DNA from: Escherichia whittamii
Lineage (GTDB): Bacteria > Pseudomonadota > Gammaproteobacteria > Enterobacterales > Enterobacteriaceae
Assembly (NCBI RefSeq): GCF_014836715.1
Contig: NZ_JACSQI010000013.1
Span: forward strand, 62,001 to 126,000
Direction of reading: 5' to 3'
DNA length: 64,000 nt
In this document: piece by piece, positions 19,527-28,389 of the stretch
Position numbering within the stretch: position 1 is the first letter of the stretch
How the letters are laid out: every line of letters begins with the position of its first letter
Translations under genes and position numbers: made by a program
The notes under the pieces: generated by a model
Databases searched by the model: none
Seen by the model: the letters and a program-made list of their open reading frames with translations, nothing else
What the model was told of the DNA's origin: nothing

Positions 19527-21023
19527 ATGACGCAATACTGGCTGGGGTTAGATTGTGGCGGTAGCTGGCTGAAAGCCGGGCTGTATGACCGCGAAGGCCG
19601 GGAGGCAGGCGTGCAGCGCCTGCCGCTGTGCGCATTAAGCCCACAGCCAGGCTGGGTAGAGCGCGATATGGCAGAACTGTGGCAATGCTGCATGGCTGTC
19701 ATTCGCTCCCTGCTTACCCATTCCGGCGTTAGCGGGGAACAAATAGTTGGCATCGGTATCTCCGCACAGGGAAAGGGCTTGTTTTTGCTGGATAAAAACG
19801 ACAACCCGCTCGGTAACGCCATTTTATCCTCTGACCGCCGGGCGATGGAAATCGTTCGTTGCTGGCAGGAAGATGGCATCCCGGAAAAAATCTACCCGCT
19901 GACCCGACAAACCTTGTGGACCGGGCATCCGGTGTCGCTGTTACGCTGGCTTAAAGTGCACGAACCGCAACGCTACGCACAAATTGGCTGCGTGATGATG
20001 ACGCACGACTACCTGCGCTGGTGTTTAACCGGCGTCAAAGGTTGCGAAGAGAGCAATATTTCCGAATCCAATCTTTACAACATGAGCAGCGGTCAATATG
20101 ACCCGTGCCTCACCGACTGGCTGGAGATCAGTGAAATCAACCACACCCTGCCGCCTGTTGTGGGCTCTGCCGAAATCTGCGGAGAAATCACCGCTCAGAC
20201 AGCCGCACTGACCGGTCTGCAAGCGGGTACGCCCGTTGTCGGCGGCTTGTTTGATGTGGTTTCTACCGCACTCTGCGCCGGAATTGAAGATGAATTCGCC
20301 CTCAATGCGGTAATGGGCACCTGGGCGGTGACCAGCGGCATAACCAGTGGTTTAAGTGACGGTGAAGCGCATCCGTATGTCTATGGCCGCTACGTTAACG
20401 ACGGTCAATTTATCGTTCACGAAGCCAGCCCCACCTCTTCCGGCAACCTCGAATGGTTTACCGCACAGTGGGGCGAAATCTCGTTTGATGAGATTAATCG
20501 GGCCGTTGTCAGCTTGCCGAAAGCCGGTGGCGATCTGTTTTTCCTGCCGTTCCTGTACGGCAGTAACGCTGGACTCGAGATGACCAGCGGTTTCTACGGG
20601 ATGCAGGCCATTCACACCCGCGCGAACCTGTTGCAGGCCATCTATGAAGGCGTGGTTTTCAGCCATATGACCCATCTCAACCGGATGCGCGAACGTTTTA
20701 CTGATGTGCACACCCTGCGCGTCACTGGCGGCCCGGCGCATTCCGATGTCTGGATGCAGATGCTGGCAGACGTCAGCGGCCTGCGTATCGAGCTGCCGCA
20801 GGTGGAAGAAACAGGCTGCTTTGGCGCAGCGCTTGCCGCCCGCGTCGGCACCGGGGTTTATTGCAACTTCAGCGAAGCCCAACGTGACTTACAGCACCCG
20901 GTGCGCACCCTGCTGCCGGATATGACTGCGCATCAGCTTTACCAACAAAAATATCAACGCTATCAACATCTCATTGCCGCACTTCAGGGCTTTCACGCCC
21001 GCATCAAGGAGCACACATTATGA
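19527..21023 (+). CDS. lyxK: L-xylulose kinase LyxK
   Basis: FGGY-family kinase phosphorylating L-xylulose (and 3-keto-L-gulonate) before the sgb steps. The 498 residues carry the N-terminal phosphate motif LGLDCGGSWLKAGLYD and a C-terminal adenosine/phosphate region VVFSHMTHLNRMRERF...LRVTGGPAHSDVWMQMLADVSGLRIELPQVEETGCFGAALAA. It overlaps sgbH by 4 nt (ATGA), indicating translational coupling. Confidence 0.97.
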   Translation: MTQYWLGLDCGGSWLKAGLYDREGREAGVQRLPLCALSPQPGWVERDMAELWQCCMAVIRSLLTHSGVSGEQIVGIGISAQGKGLFLLDKNDNPLGNAILSSDRRAMEIVRCWQEDGIPEKIYPLTRQTLWTGHPVSLLRWLKVHEPQRYAQIGCVMMTHDYLRWCLTGVKGCEESNISESNLYNMSSGQYDPCLTDWLEISEINHTLPPVVGSAEICGEITAQTAALTGLQAGTPVVGGLFDVVSTALCAGIEDEFALNAVMGTWAVTSGITSGLSDGEAHPYVYGRYVNDGQFIVHEASPTSSGNLEWFTAQWGEISFDEINRAVVSLPKAGGDLFFLPFLYGSNAGLEMTSGFYGMQAIHTRANLLQAIYEGVVFSHMTHLNRMRERFTDVHTLRVTGGPAHSDVWMQMLADVSGLRIELPQVEETGCFGAALAARVGTGVYCNFSEAQRDLQHPVRTLLPDMTAHQLYQQKYQRYQHLIAALQGFHARIKEHTL

Positions 21024-21682
21024 GCCGACCACTTCTGCAACTGGCCCTCGACCACTCATCACTTGAAGCCGCACAGCGCGACGTTACGCTGTTAAAAGAC
21101 AGCGTCGATATTGTCGAAGCAGGCACGATTCTCTGCTTAAACGAAGGGATTGGCGCGGTGAAGGCCTTGCGTGAACAGTGCCCGGACAAAATCATCGTCG
21201 CTGACTGGAAGGTCGCCGACGCTGGTGAAACGCTCGCTCAACAAGCATTTACTGCAGGCGCCAACTGGATGACCATCATCTGCGCCGCACCGCTCGCGAC
21301 GGTGGAAAAAGGCCACGCTGTGGCGCAGAGTTGCGGATGTGAAATCCAGATAGAGCTGTTTGGTAACTGGACGCTGGACGACGCCCGCGACTGGCATCGT
21401 ATTGGCGTGCGGCAGGCGATATATCATCGTGGTCGTGATGCGCAGGCCAGCGGGCAGCAGTGGAGCGAGGCCGATCTGGCACGCATGAAAGCGCTTTCTG
21501 ATATCGGTCTTGAACTTTCCATTACCGGCGGTATTACGCCTGCCGACTTGCCGCTATTTAAAGATATCCGCGTGAAAGCGTTTATTGCCGGGCGGGCGTT
21601 GGCAGGGGCAGCAAATCCGGCACAGGTAGCTGCTGATTTCCATGCACAAATCGACGCTATCTGGGGAGGCGCGCGTGCGTAA
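21020..21682 (+). CDS. sgbH: 3-keto-L-gulonate-6-phosphate decarboxylase SgbH
   Basis: Mg-dependent orotidine-5'-phosphate-decarboxylase-superfamily enzyme converting 3-keto-L-gulonate 6-phosphate to L-xylulose 5-phosphate and CO2. The 220-residue barrel shows LALDHSS at the first strand, the DxKxxD motif in [13 protein letters not shown], and the phosphate-binding C-terminus [30 protein letters not shown]. It starts inside the lyxK stop and overlaps sgbU by 8 nt. Confidence 0.97.
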   Translation: MSRPLLQLALDHSSLEAAQRDVTLLKDSVDIVEAGTILCLNEGIGAVKALREQCPDKIIVADWKVADAGETLAQQAFTAGANWMTIICAAPLATVEKGHAVAQSCGCEIQIELFGNWTLDDARDWHRIGVRQAIYHRGRDAQASGQQWSEADLARMKALSDIGLELSITGGITPADLPLFKDIRVKAFIAGRALAGAANPAQVAADFHAQIDAIWGGARA

Positions 21683-22535
21683 TCATCCGTTAGGGATTTA
21701 TGAAAAGGCGCTGGCGAAAGATCTCTCCTGGCCGGAGCGGCTGGTGCTGGCGAAAAGCTGCGGTTTTGATTTTGTCGAAATGTCGGTAGATGAAACTGAC
21801 GAACGTTTGTCACGCCTTGACTGGAGCACCGCGCAACGTGCCTCGCTGGTTACCGCGATGATCGAAACGGGCGTTGCCATTCCGTCAATGTGTCTGTCTG
21901 CCCATCGCCGTTTCCCTTTTGGCAGCCGGGACGAGGCGGTACGTCAGCGGGCGCGGGAGATTATGAGCAAAGCGATTCGTCTGGCACGCGATCTCGGTAT
22001 TCGTACCATTCAACTGGCAGGTTACGACGTCTATTACGAAGAACATGACGAAGGCACCCAGCAACGTTTTGCCGAAGGGCTGGCATGGGCGGTCGAACAG
22101 GCCGCTGCCGCCCAGGTGATGTTGGCAGTGGAGATTATGGACACCGCGTTTATGAACTCCATCAGCAAATGGAAAAAGTGGGACGAGATGCTCGCCTCGC
22201 CGTGGTTCACCGTCTACCCGGATGTCGGCAATCTTAGCGCCTGGGGCAATGATGTTCCCGCCGAACTGAAACTGGGTATTAACCGTATCGCCGCGATCCA
22301 CCTGAAAGATACTCAACCAGTCACCGAGCAAAGCCCGGGCCAGTTCCGCGACGTGCCGTTTGGCGAAGGCTGCGTCGATTTTGTTGGCATCTTCAAAACG
22401 CTGCATGAACTGAACTATCGCGGATCATTTCTGATTGAGATGTGGACCGAAAAAGCCAAAGAGCCGGTGCTGGAGATTATTCAGGCGCGGCGGTGGATTG
22501 AAGAACGCATGTCAGAGGCTGGATTCGGCGAGTAA
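21675..22535 (+). CDS. sgbU: L-xylulose-5-phosphate 3-epimerase (L-ribulose-5-phosphate 3-epimerase) SgbU
   Basis: TIM-barrel epimerase converting L-xylulose 5-phosphate to L-ribulose 5-phosphate. The GTG at 21675, inside the sgbH end and preceded by GGAGG, gives 286 residues as in K-12; the frame is open further upstream within sgbH but no better start is visible. Metal-site motifs: [33 protein letters not shown] and GSFLIEMW. In K-12 the next gene is sgbE (L-ribulose-5-phosphate 4-epimerase). Here sgbE is absent and a terminator follows, so the last step must be supplied elsewhere (araD or ulaF homologues). Confidence 0.96.
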   Translation: MRNHPLGIYEKALAKDLSWPERLVLAKSCGFDFVEMSVDETDERLSRLDWSTAQRASLVTAMIETGVAIPSMCLSAHRRFPFGSRDEAVRQRAREIMSKAIRLARDLGIRTIQLAGYDVYYEEHDEGTQQRFAEGLAWAVEQAAAAQVMLAVEIMDTAFMNSISKWKKWDEMLASPWFTVYPDVGNLSAWGNDVPAELKLGINRIAAIHLKDTQPVTEQSPGQFRDVPFGEGCVDFVGIFKTLHELNYRGSFLIEMWTEKAKEPVLEIIQARRWIEERMSEAGFGE

Positions 22536-22542
22536 TCTCTCA

Positions 22543-22566
22543 CTCCGGGGCATTATTGCTCCGGAG
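22543..22566. terminator. Convergent terminator between sgbU and the AraC-type gene
   Basis: CTCCGGGGC (22543-22551) pairs with GCTCCGGAG (22558-22566) around a 6-nt loop, with one G-T wobble. It ends just before the stop codon of the opposing gene and can serve both transcripts, though T-runs are short. Confidence 0.6.
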
Positions 22567-23382
22567 CTACGAATTAATATGTTCCTTGCTGTAACGTCGT
22601 TTCCACACCGCAGGTGTTAAACCGGTGTGTTTGCGAAAAATCTGCCTGAAATAGCCGACGTCATTAAATCCGCACAACGCCGCCACTTCAGTAAGCGATC
22701 GCGCGTCGCTAATTAACAGCTTTTCGGCTTCGCGCACTCGCTGACGATGGATAGCTTCTGTCAACGTCAAACGAAATACCCGACGATACACGCGCCCAAG
22801 ATAATCGGCATTACAGTAGAGTTCGCGGGCCAAAATTGCCGTGGAAAGCGGGCGATGATATTGCGTGCGGATCAGCTTTTGTGCTTTCCAGGCAAGGGCG
22901 GTGCCTGCAGTATCGGCTTGTTCATCAAGACGTACATCGAAGGTAATCTGCTGTAAAATCAACAACACAATAAACTCCAGTGCAGGGATACGCTGATGCT
23001 TTTCCTGCTCGCTTAAAAACTGGCGAAACAGTGCACTCAACGCCTGAGGGTCGGCGACTTTGGTTTGCTGCGGCACACTAAGATGAGTGAGCCAGCGCGG
23101 ATCGTTGTCCGGCGCTTTAACCTCAAAATGTAGCCAGTAAAATTTAAGGTCAGCGGGGAAATCCTCAACACCAACGTGCTGACGTTCCGGCCAGAGCAAT
23201 AAACTCTCTCCCGCATCAACCTGAAATATCTGCTCTTCTTCCTGAATCGTTAATCGACCTTTTTCGACAAAGATAATTTCCCATGACTCAAGCCGCCTTG
23301 CCGGATGCCTCCCGATGCCACGGGAAATAAATAGTCCGCCGTTTTGTACTTTAATCGGTAATGTTATGGATAATTCGAGCAT
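22567..23382 (-). CDS. AraC-family regulator of the arabinoside module
   Basis: A 271-residue regulator. The N-terminal half (about 1-150) is an AraC cupin-like sensor (RLESWEIIFVEKGRLTIQEEEQIFQVDAGESLLLWPERQHVGV). The C-terminal half holds two helix-turn-helix units (LSTAILARELYCNADYLGRVYRRVFRLTLTEAIHRQRVREAEKLL and SLTEVAALCGFNDVGYFRQIFRKHTGLTPAVWKRRY). It is transcribed away from the GPH transporter and GH127 gene across a 225-bp gap. It is therefore probably their sugar-responsive activator. I do not recognise a K-12 orthologue at this position. Confidence 0.92.
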   Translation of the reverse strand: MLELSITLPIKVQNGGLFISRGIGRHPARRLESWEIIFVEKGRLTIQEEEQIFQVDAGESLLLWPERQHVGVEDFPADLKFYWLHFEVKAPDNDPRWLTHLSVPQQTKVADPQALSALFRQFLSEQEKHQRIPALEFIVLLILQQITFDVRLDEQADTAGTALAWKAQKLIRTQYHRPLSTAILARELYCNADYLGRVYRRVFRLTLTEAIHRQRVREAEKLLISDARSLTEVAALCGFNDVGYFRQIFRKHTGLTPAVWKRRYSKEHINS

Positions 23383-23607
23383 CGATATGTATTTTCCCGC
23401 TTAACTGGTGAAGATTAAACAGATTACCTTTTGATTATTAATCAAAAATATTAATTTCACTCGATCTGTTTCACACTTTTAAATTCAGGTCGGAATCGTC
23501 ACCTTTTTTTACTCTTTTCTCGCCTTGTTGATATTGCAGATCACGGCAGAATTAATCAGGTCATTTCAATAAAACAAAAAATTGCTCCCTATTCGCGAGG
23601 AATATCT
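23383..23607. promoter_or_regulatory. Divergent promoter region of the arabinoside module
   Basis: A non-coding gap between the AraC-type regulator and the transporter. It holds a perfect 19-bp palindrome TTTTGATTATTAATCAAAA (23429-23447) and a CRP-like half-plus site at 23460-23475 (minus strand TGTGAAACAGATCGAG). GAGGAA at about 23598 is the transporter ribosome site. Confidence 0.55.
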
Positions 23608-25008
23608 ATGACCTCTACACCGATTACCACCGCTGATATCGCCAATGGTCAAATTGACGATGCGTTATCTGTGCGGGAAAAAATAGGCTACGGCCTGGGT
23701 GACGCAGGCGGTACCGTCATAACCTGCCTGATCATGAACTTTCTTACTTTTTTCTACACCGACGTTTTTGGTTTAACTCCTGCGCTGGTTGGCACACTGT
23801 TTATTGCACTACGCGTGTTTGATGCCATCTCCGACCCGGTGATGGGCATCATTGCCGACCGGACGCAAAGCCGTTGGGGGCGTTTTCGTCCGTGGCAGCT
23901 ATGGATTGCCGTCCCTATTGGCATTATCGGCATCCTGACGTTCACCGTACCGGATGCCAGCATGGGGATGAAAATCGCCTGGGCGTTCGGCACCTACCTG
24001 CTGCTTTCCGTCGGTTATACCGCCATCAACGTGCCGTACTGCGCGCTGATCAACACCATGACGACCCGCCATAACGAAGTGATTTCCTGCCAGTCCTGGC
24101 GATTCGTTCTCTGCGGCGTAGCGGGATTTCTGGTTTCGGTTGGCTTACCGTGGATGGTGGATCTCTTCGGTCAGGGTAACGCTGCACGCGGCTATCAGCT
24201 GGGCGTCGGCGTGCTGTGCGCCATCGCCGTCGTCATGTTCCTGTGCTGTTTCTTCTGGGTTCGTGAACGAGTGCCGCTCTCCACGATGGGGAAATTTACT
24301 CTGCGCGAGCACCTTGCCGGTTTGCGTAACAACGACCAGTTGCTGCTGATGCTGGTAATGTCCTTCCTGCTAATTAACGTCTTTAATATTCGCGGCGGCG
24401 GGTATATGTACTTCATAACCTACGTGCTACAGGGCAGTACGGGCTACACGTCGCTGTTCTTCACCATGGTAACTTTCGCCTCCATTATCGGCTCGGTGAT
24501 TGTCAGTCCATTAACGCGACGCTTTGATACCGTCAAAATTTACTACTACACCAACCTGATTCTCGCCGCGCTGGCGGGACTAATGTGGTTCCTGCCCTCC
24601 GGCCCCGCTTACCAAGCGCTGTGGCTGGCGGTGATCCTCGGCAACGGCGTGATTCTCGGCTTCACTCTGCCGCTGCACTTCTCGCTGATGGCTTTTGCCG
24701 ATGACTATGGCGAATGGAAAACCCGTGTGCGTTCCTCCGGCATGAACTTTGCTTTTAATTTGTTTTTCATCAAGTTGGCCTGGGCCTCCAGCGCCGGGAT
24801 CATCAGCCTGCTATTTATTTTTGTTGCCTATCAGCCTGGCGTAGAAAACCAGACCGCCAGTTCGCTGGGGGGTATCACAGCAATGGAAACACTGCTGCCT
24901 GCGCTGTTCCACCTGCTGCTGGCGCTGGCAATCCGCTTTTGCAAACTCAATAACCCTATGATGTCACGCATTGCCGCCGACCTGCGTCAGCGTCATGTCC
25001 AGCCTTAA
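23608..25008 (+). CDS. GPH-family sugar:cation symporter (probable arabinoside importer)
   Basis: A 466-residue member of the glycoside-pentoside-hexuronide family (MelB-like, MFS). About 12 membrane segments are visible, with the GPH signatures [33 protein letters not shown] near the N-terminus, [25 protein letters not shown] (the conserved Asp-containing loop) and [16 protein letters not shown] in the second half. It is followed 10 nt later by a GH127 hydrolase, so the substrate is probably a beta-L-arabinofuranosyl oligosaccharide or L-arabinose disaccharide. Substrate is inferred from the neighbour, not from the sequence. Confidence 0.9.
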   Translation: MTSTPITTADIANGQIDDALSVREKIGYGLGDAGGTVITCLIMNFLTFFYTDVFGLTPALVGTLFIALRVFDAISDPVMGIIADRTQSRWGRFRPWQLWIAVPIGIIGILTFTVPDASMGMKIAWAFGTYLLLSVGYTAINVPYCALINTMTTRHNEVISCQSWRFVLCGVAGFLVSVGLPWMVDLFGQGNAARGYQLGVGVLCAIAVVMFLCCFFWVRERVPLSTMGKFTLREHLAGLRNNDQLLLMLVMSFLLINVFNIRGGGYMYFITYVLQGSTGYTSLFFTMVTFASIIGSVIVSPLTRRFDTVKIYYYTNLILAALAGLMWFLPSGPAYQALWLAVILGNGVILGFTLPLHFSLMAFADDYGEWKTRVRSSGMNFAFNLFFIKLAWASSAGIISLLFIFVAYQPGVENQTASSLGGITAMETLLPALFHLLLALAIRFCKLNNPMMSRIAADLRQRHVQP

Positions 25009-25018
25009 GGAGCACAAG

Positions 25019-26998
25019 ATGAACATTTCGGAAGTCGATCTGCACAAACTGACGGTTAGCGATCCGTTCCTCGGCCAGTATCAGCAACTGGTCCGCGACG
25101 TGGTGATTCCTTATCAGTGGGATGCGTTAAACGATCGCATTCCCGAAGCGGAACCCAGCCACGCGATTGAAAACTTTCGCATTGCCGCCGGACTGCAAGA
25201 CGGGGAGTTTTACGGCATGGTATTTCAGGATAGCGACGTCGCCAAGTGGCTGGAAGCGGTAGCCTGGTCACTGTGCCAGAAGCCGGACGCCGAACTGGAA
25301 AAAACCGCCGACGAGGTGATTGAACTGGTCGCCTCCGCTCAGTGCGAAGATGGCTATCTCAATACTTACTTTACGGTGAAAGCGCCGGGAGAACGCTGGA
25401 GCAATCTGGCGGAGTGTCATGAACTTTACTGCGCCGGTCATCTGATTGAAGCGGGCGTAGCCTTCTTCCAGGCAACGGGTAAGCGGCGCTTGCTGGACGT
25501 GGTTTGCCGTCTGGCCGATCATATCGACAGCGTATTTGGCCCAGATGAAAGTAAGTTACACGGTTATCCCGGTCACCCGGAAATTGAACTGGCACTGATG
25601 CGCCTGTACGAAGTCACCAAAGAGCCGCGTTATCTGGCGCTGACCCACTATTTTGTCGAACAGCGCGGTACGCAACCGCACTATTACGACCAGGAATATG
25701 AAAAGCGCGGACAGACATCGCACTGGCACACCTACGGCCCGGCATGGATGGTGAAAGACAAAGCCTACAGCCAGGCGCATTTGCCCATCGCACAGCAACA
25801 AACCGCCATCGGCCATGCAGTACGCTTTGTCTACCTGATGACTGGCGTCGCACATCTGGCGCGTTTAAGTCACGATGAAAGCAAGCGTCAGGACTGCCTG
25901 CGGCTATGGAACAACATGGCCCAGCGTCAGTTATATATTACCGGCGGCATTGGCTCACAGGGCAGTGGCGAAGCGTTTAGTAGCGACTATGATCTACCGA
26001 ATGACACGGTATACGCCGAAAGTTGCGCTTCCATCGGTCTGATGATGTTTGCCCGGCGAATGCTGGAAATGGAGGGCGATAGTCAGTATGCCGATGTCAT
26101 GGAGCGCGCGCTGTACAACACCGTGCTCGGCGGAATGGCGCTGGATGGTAAACATTTCTTCTACGTGAATCCGCTGGAAGTACATCCAAAAACCTTAAAA
26201 TTTAACCATATCTACGATCACGTTAAACCGATCCGCCAGCGTTGGTTCGGCTGCGCCTGTTGCCCGCCAAATATCGCCCGCGTGCTGACCTCGATTGGTC
26301 ATTATCTCTATACGCCGCGTGAGGATGCGTTATATATCAACATGTATGCGGGAAACAGTATGGAAGTGCCGGTAGAAAATGGCACGCTGCGCCTGCGGGT
26401 TAGCGGGAACTATCCGTGGCATGAACAGGTGACGATTGCGGTTGAATCTCCGCAGCCAGTGCGTCATACCCTGGCTTTACGTCTGCCGGACTGGTGCTCG
26501 CAGCCGCAGGTCACATTGAATGGAGAAATCGTCGAGCAGGATATTCGTAAAGGCTATCTGCACATTACCCGTGAATGGCAGGAAGGCGATACGCTGAATC
26601 TGACGCTGCCGATGCCAGTGCGTCGCGTTTACGGCAACCCGCTGGTGCGTCATGTGGCAGGGAAAGTAGCAATTCAGCGCGGTCCGCTGGTGTATTGTCT
26701 GGAGCAGGCCGACAACGGCGAGTCATTGCATAACCTGTGGCTACCCGCCGATGCGCCGTTTACAACATTCGAAGGCAAGGGATTATTCAGCCATAAAATC
26801 CTCATTCAGGCGCCTGGTTATCGGCTTGAACAGAGCAATCCAGAGCAGCAACCGTTATGGCATTACGACAATGCCCCAGCCAAACGTCAGCCACAAACCA
26901 TGACGTTTATCCCGTGGTTTAGCTGGGCCAACCGTGGCGAGGGCGAAATGCGGATCTGGGTGAATGAAGAGAACCGTCGCCATCCTCAGGTAGGGTAA
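25019..26998 (+). CDS. GH127 beta-L-arabinofuranosidase
   Basis: A 659-residue cytoplasmic glycoside hydrolase of family 127 (type enzyme HypBA1 of Bifidobacterium, about 658 residues), which releases L-arabinose from beta-L-arabinofuranosides. The unusual zinc/cysteine active site is intact: Glu334 and Cys336 in VYAESCASIG, and Cys414-Cys415 in FGCACCPPNIARV. By comparison with HypBA1, Cys414 should be the nucleophile. There is no signal peptide, so the substrate must be imported by the preceding GPH transporter. ATG at 25019 follows AAGGAG; an upstream in-frame ATG lies inside the transporter gene and is rejected. Confidence 0.92.
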   Translation: MNISEVDLHKLTVSDPFLGQYQQLVRDVVIPYQWDALNDRIPEAEPSHAIENFRIAAGLQDGEFYGMVFQDSDVAKWLEAVAWSLCQKPDAELEKTADEVIELVASAQCEDGYLNTYFTVKAPGERWSNLAECHELYCAGHLIEAGVAFFQATGKRRLLDVVCRLADHIDSVFGPDESKLHGYPGHPEIELALMRLYEVTKEPRYLALTHYFVEQRGTQPHYYDQEYEKRGQTSHWHTYGPAWMVKDKAYSQAHLPIAQQQTAIGHAVRFVYLMTGVAHLARLSHDESKRQDCLRLWNNMAQRQLYITGGIGSQGSGEAFSSDYDLPNDTVYAESCASIGLMMFARRMLEMEGDSQYADVMERALYNTVLGGMALDGKHFFYVNPLEVHPKTLKFNHIYDHVKPIRQRWFGCACCPPNIARVLTSIGHYLYTPREDALYINMYAGNSMEVPVENGTLRLRVSGNYPWHEQVTIAVESPQPVRHTLALRLPDWCSQPQVTLNGEIVEQDIRKGYLHITREWQEGDTLNLTLPMPVRRVYGNPLVRHVAGKVAIQRGPLVYCLEQADNGESLHNLWLPADAPFTTFEGKGLFSHKILIQAPGYRLEQSNPEQQPLWHYDNAPAKRQPQTMTFIPWFSWANRGEGEMRIWVNEENRRHPQVG

Positions 26999-27006
26999 AG
27001 CGCAGA

Positions 27007-27095
27007 TTGCCTGATACGACGCTTAACACATCTTATCAGGCATAAAAGTCGGTGTGACTGTAAGGGTCGGATAAGGCGTTTATGCCACATCCGAC
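27007..27095. repeat. REP cluster at the sgb-module / yiiG junction
   Basis: Two REP-like units, 27007-27042 (GCCTGATACGACGC...TTATCAGGC) and 27061-27095 (GGTCGGATAAGGCGTTTATGCCACATCCGAC). They lie between convergent genes and fall where gene order departs from K-12, so they are close to the rearrangement breakpoint. Confidence 0.8.
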
Positions 27096-27123
27096 ATTAT
27101 TTTCTCAGCAAAATCAAAAACGT

Positions 27124-28179
27124 TTAACGCAGGCGATTATAATCATCGACCATTTCGTTGTACTCGCGTAAAGCTCGCGGAAATGAGTCGTCGACCATCC
27201 AGCTTGTATTTGCATCCTGAAGTTGCTCTTTATCCCAGTCAGAGTACGGGACTTTATCTCTGACGCGGCGAACATATTTTTTAGCTGCGAGTTGATATCG
27301 GTCTGCTGCACCTGTGAAGAGAGAATTCATACTGTCTTTACTCACTTCTTTGGCCTGCGCCACCAGCGTTTCAAGTTCAGTCACTTTCTTCATTGCCGCT
27401 TCGGCGTCAAAATTCTCTTGCGATATCAGGTTATTAATTTGTTTCGCTGAAATCATGACCGCCAAAGAGTAGTAGTGGAATGTTTTCCCTTCTCTTTGTT
27501 CAATATTTTTCAGTTCTGCAAGCTGGCGCTTATCATTAATTTCCTGAATCGCCGCGTGATAAGATTCTGCTACAGGCTCAAAGGCTTCAAGATTTTTTAA
27601 GAATGTCTGGTGCAGCGTTTTGCCTTTCGCAAACGCATCGTCTTTATAATTTTCCTGTGTGTAATACTTATCCATTTCGTTAATGGTATTCCCCAACGCG
27701 ACTGCGGCATTAATATAATTCAACGCCACGCCATCAATGGGCTCCAGCACAGGCGTTAACGCCACGACTCTTTTTATTCCTTTTTCACACTCAGTGAGAT
27801 TGGATTCACTAATGCTGTAGATCCCATAAACATGGCTCTCTTTACCCGTCGGCCCCTGTTTAAAATCTTTCAGCCAGTCAGCATAACGCGCCAGACTGCT
27901 CTGTACAGGGATCTGTAACTTGTTGTAGCACTTGATATAGACATCCATTTTTTCGTCGAAAACTGCTTGCTCATCGACCACCGGTTGCGCAGGCGTTTCA
28001 GGTTTAGCTTCTGCTTTTGCAACGGGGGCTTCAGTAGGTTTCGCTTCAGGAGCTGGCGCGGCAGGTTGACTATTGGCGGGCGGGGGAGTTTCTGTTTCGG
28101 CTTTTTTATCATCACAACCAGTGATACCGAGGGCCATTATGGCGACTATAATAGCGGAAGATAATAAATTCCTTTTCAT
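27124..28179 (-). CDS. yiiG: YiiG, DUF3829 lipoprotein
   Basis: A 351-residue predicted lipoprotein of unknown function. The N-terminus MKRNLLSSAIIVAIMALGITGC ends in a lipobox (I-T-G-C, Cys22). It is followed by a Pro/Ala/Glu/Lys-rich linker (about 27-70) and a mainly helical DUF3829 domain (about 75-340). In K-12 yiiG follows fdhD directly; here two accessory genes come between them. The length equals K-12. Confidence 0.92.
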   Translation of the reverse strand: MKRNLLSSAIIVAIMALGITGCDDKKAETETPPPANSQPAAPAPEAKPTEAPVAKAEAKPETPAQPVVDEQAVFDEKMDVYIKCYNKLQIPVQSSLARYADWLKDFKQGPTGKESHVYGIYSISESNLTECEKGIKRVVALTPVLEPIDGVALNYINAAVALGNTINEMDKYYTQENYKDDAFAKGKTLHQTFLKNLEAFEPVAESYHAAIQEINDKRQLAELKNIEQREGKTFHYYSLAVMISAKQINNLISQENFDAEAAMKKVTELETLVAQAKEVSKDSMNSLFTGAADRYQLAAKKYVRRVRDKVPYSDWDKEQLQDANTSWMVDDSFPRALREYNEMVDDYNRLR

Positions 28180-28389
28180 TTAATTGCCTTATAAATAGAT
28201 AAATAAGAGAGTGAATATAATAAATGAAAAAAGAAAATGTCACTACACGCGTTTTGTTTATAAATAAATCGATAATATTCACAAAGTGAATAAGCCCTGT
28301 AATTTAATTTATAAATCACAGGACTTATTTTAATTAACAGCACAACCTTTGCAGGAGGGAGTGTCATGCCCCCCGCTATTAATCATGCA
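28180..28389 (-). terminator. AT-rich gap with terminator after the TPR gene
   Basis: A 210-bp gap. On the minus strand a stem of about 12 bp, AATAAGTCCTGT with ACAGGGCTTATT (28318-28329 and 28289-28300), forms a probable terminator for the upstream TPR/HSP90 unit. The remaining sequence is very AT-rich and may hold the yiiG promoter. Confidence 0.65.
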
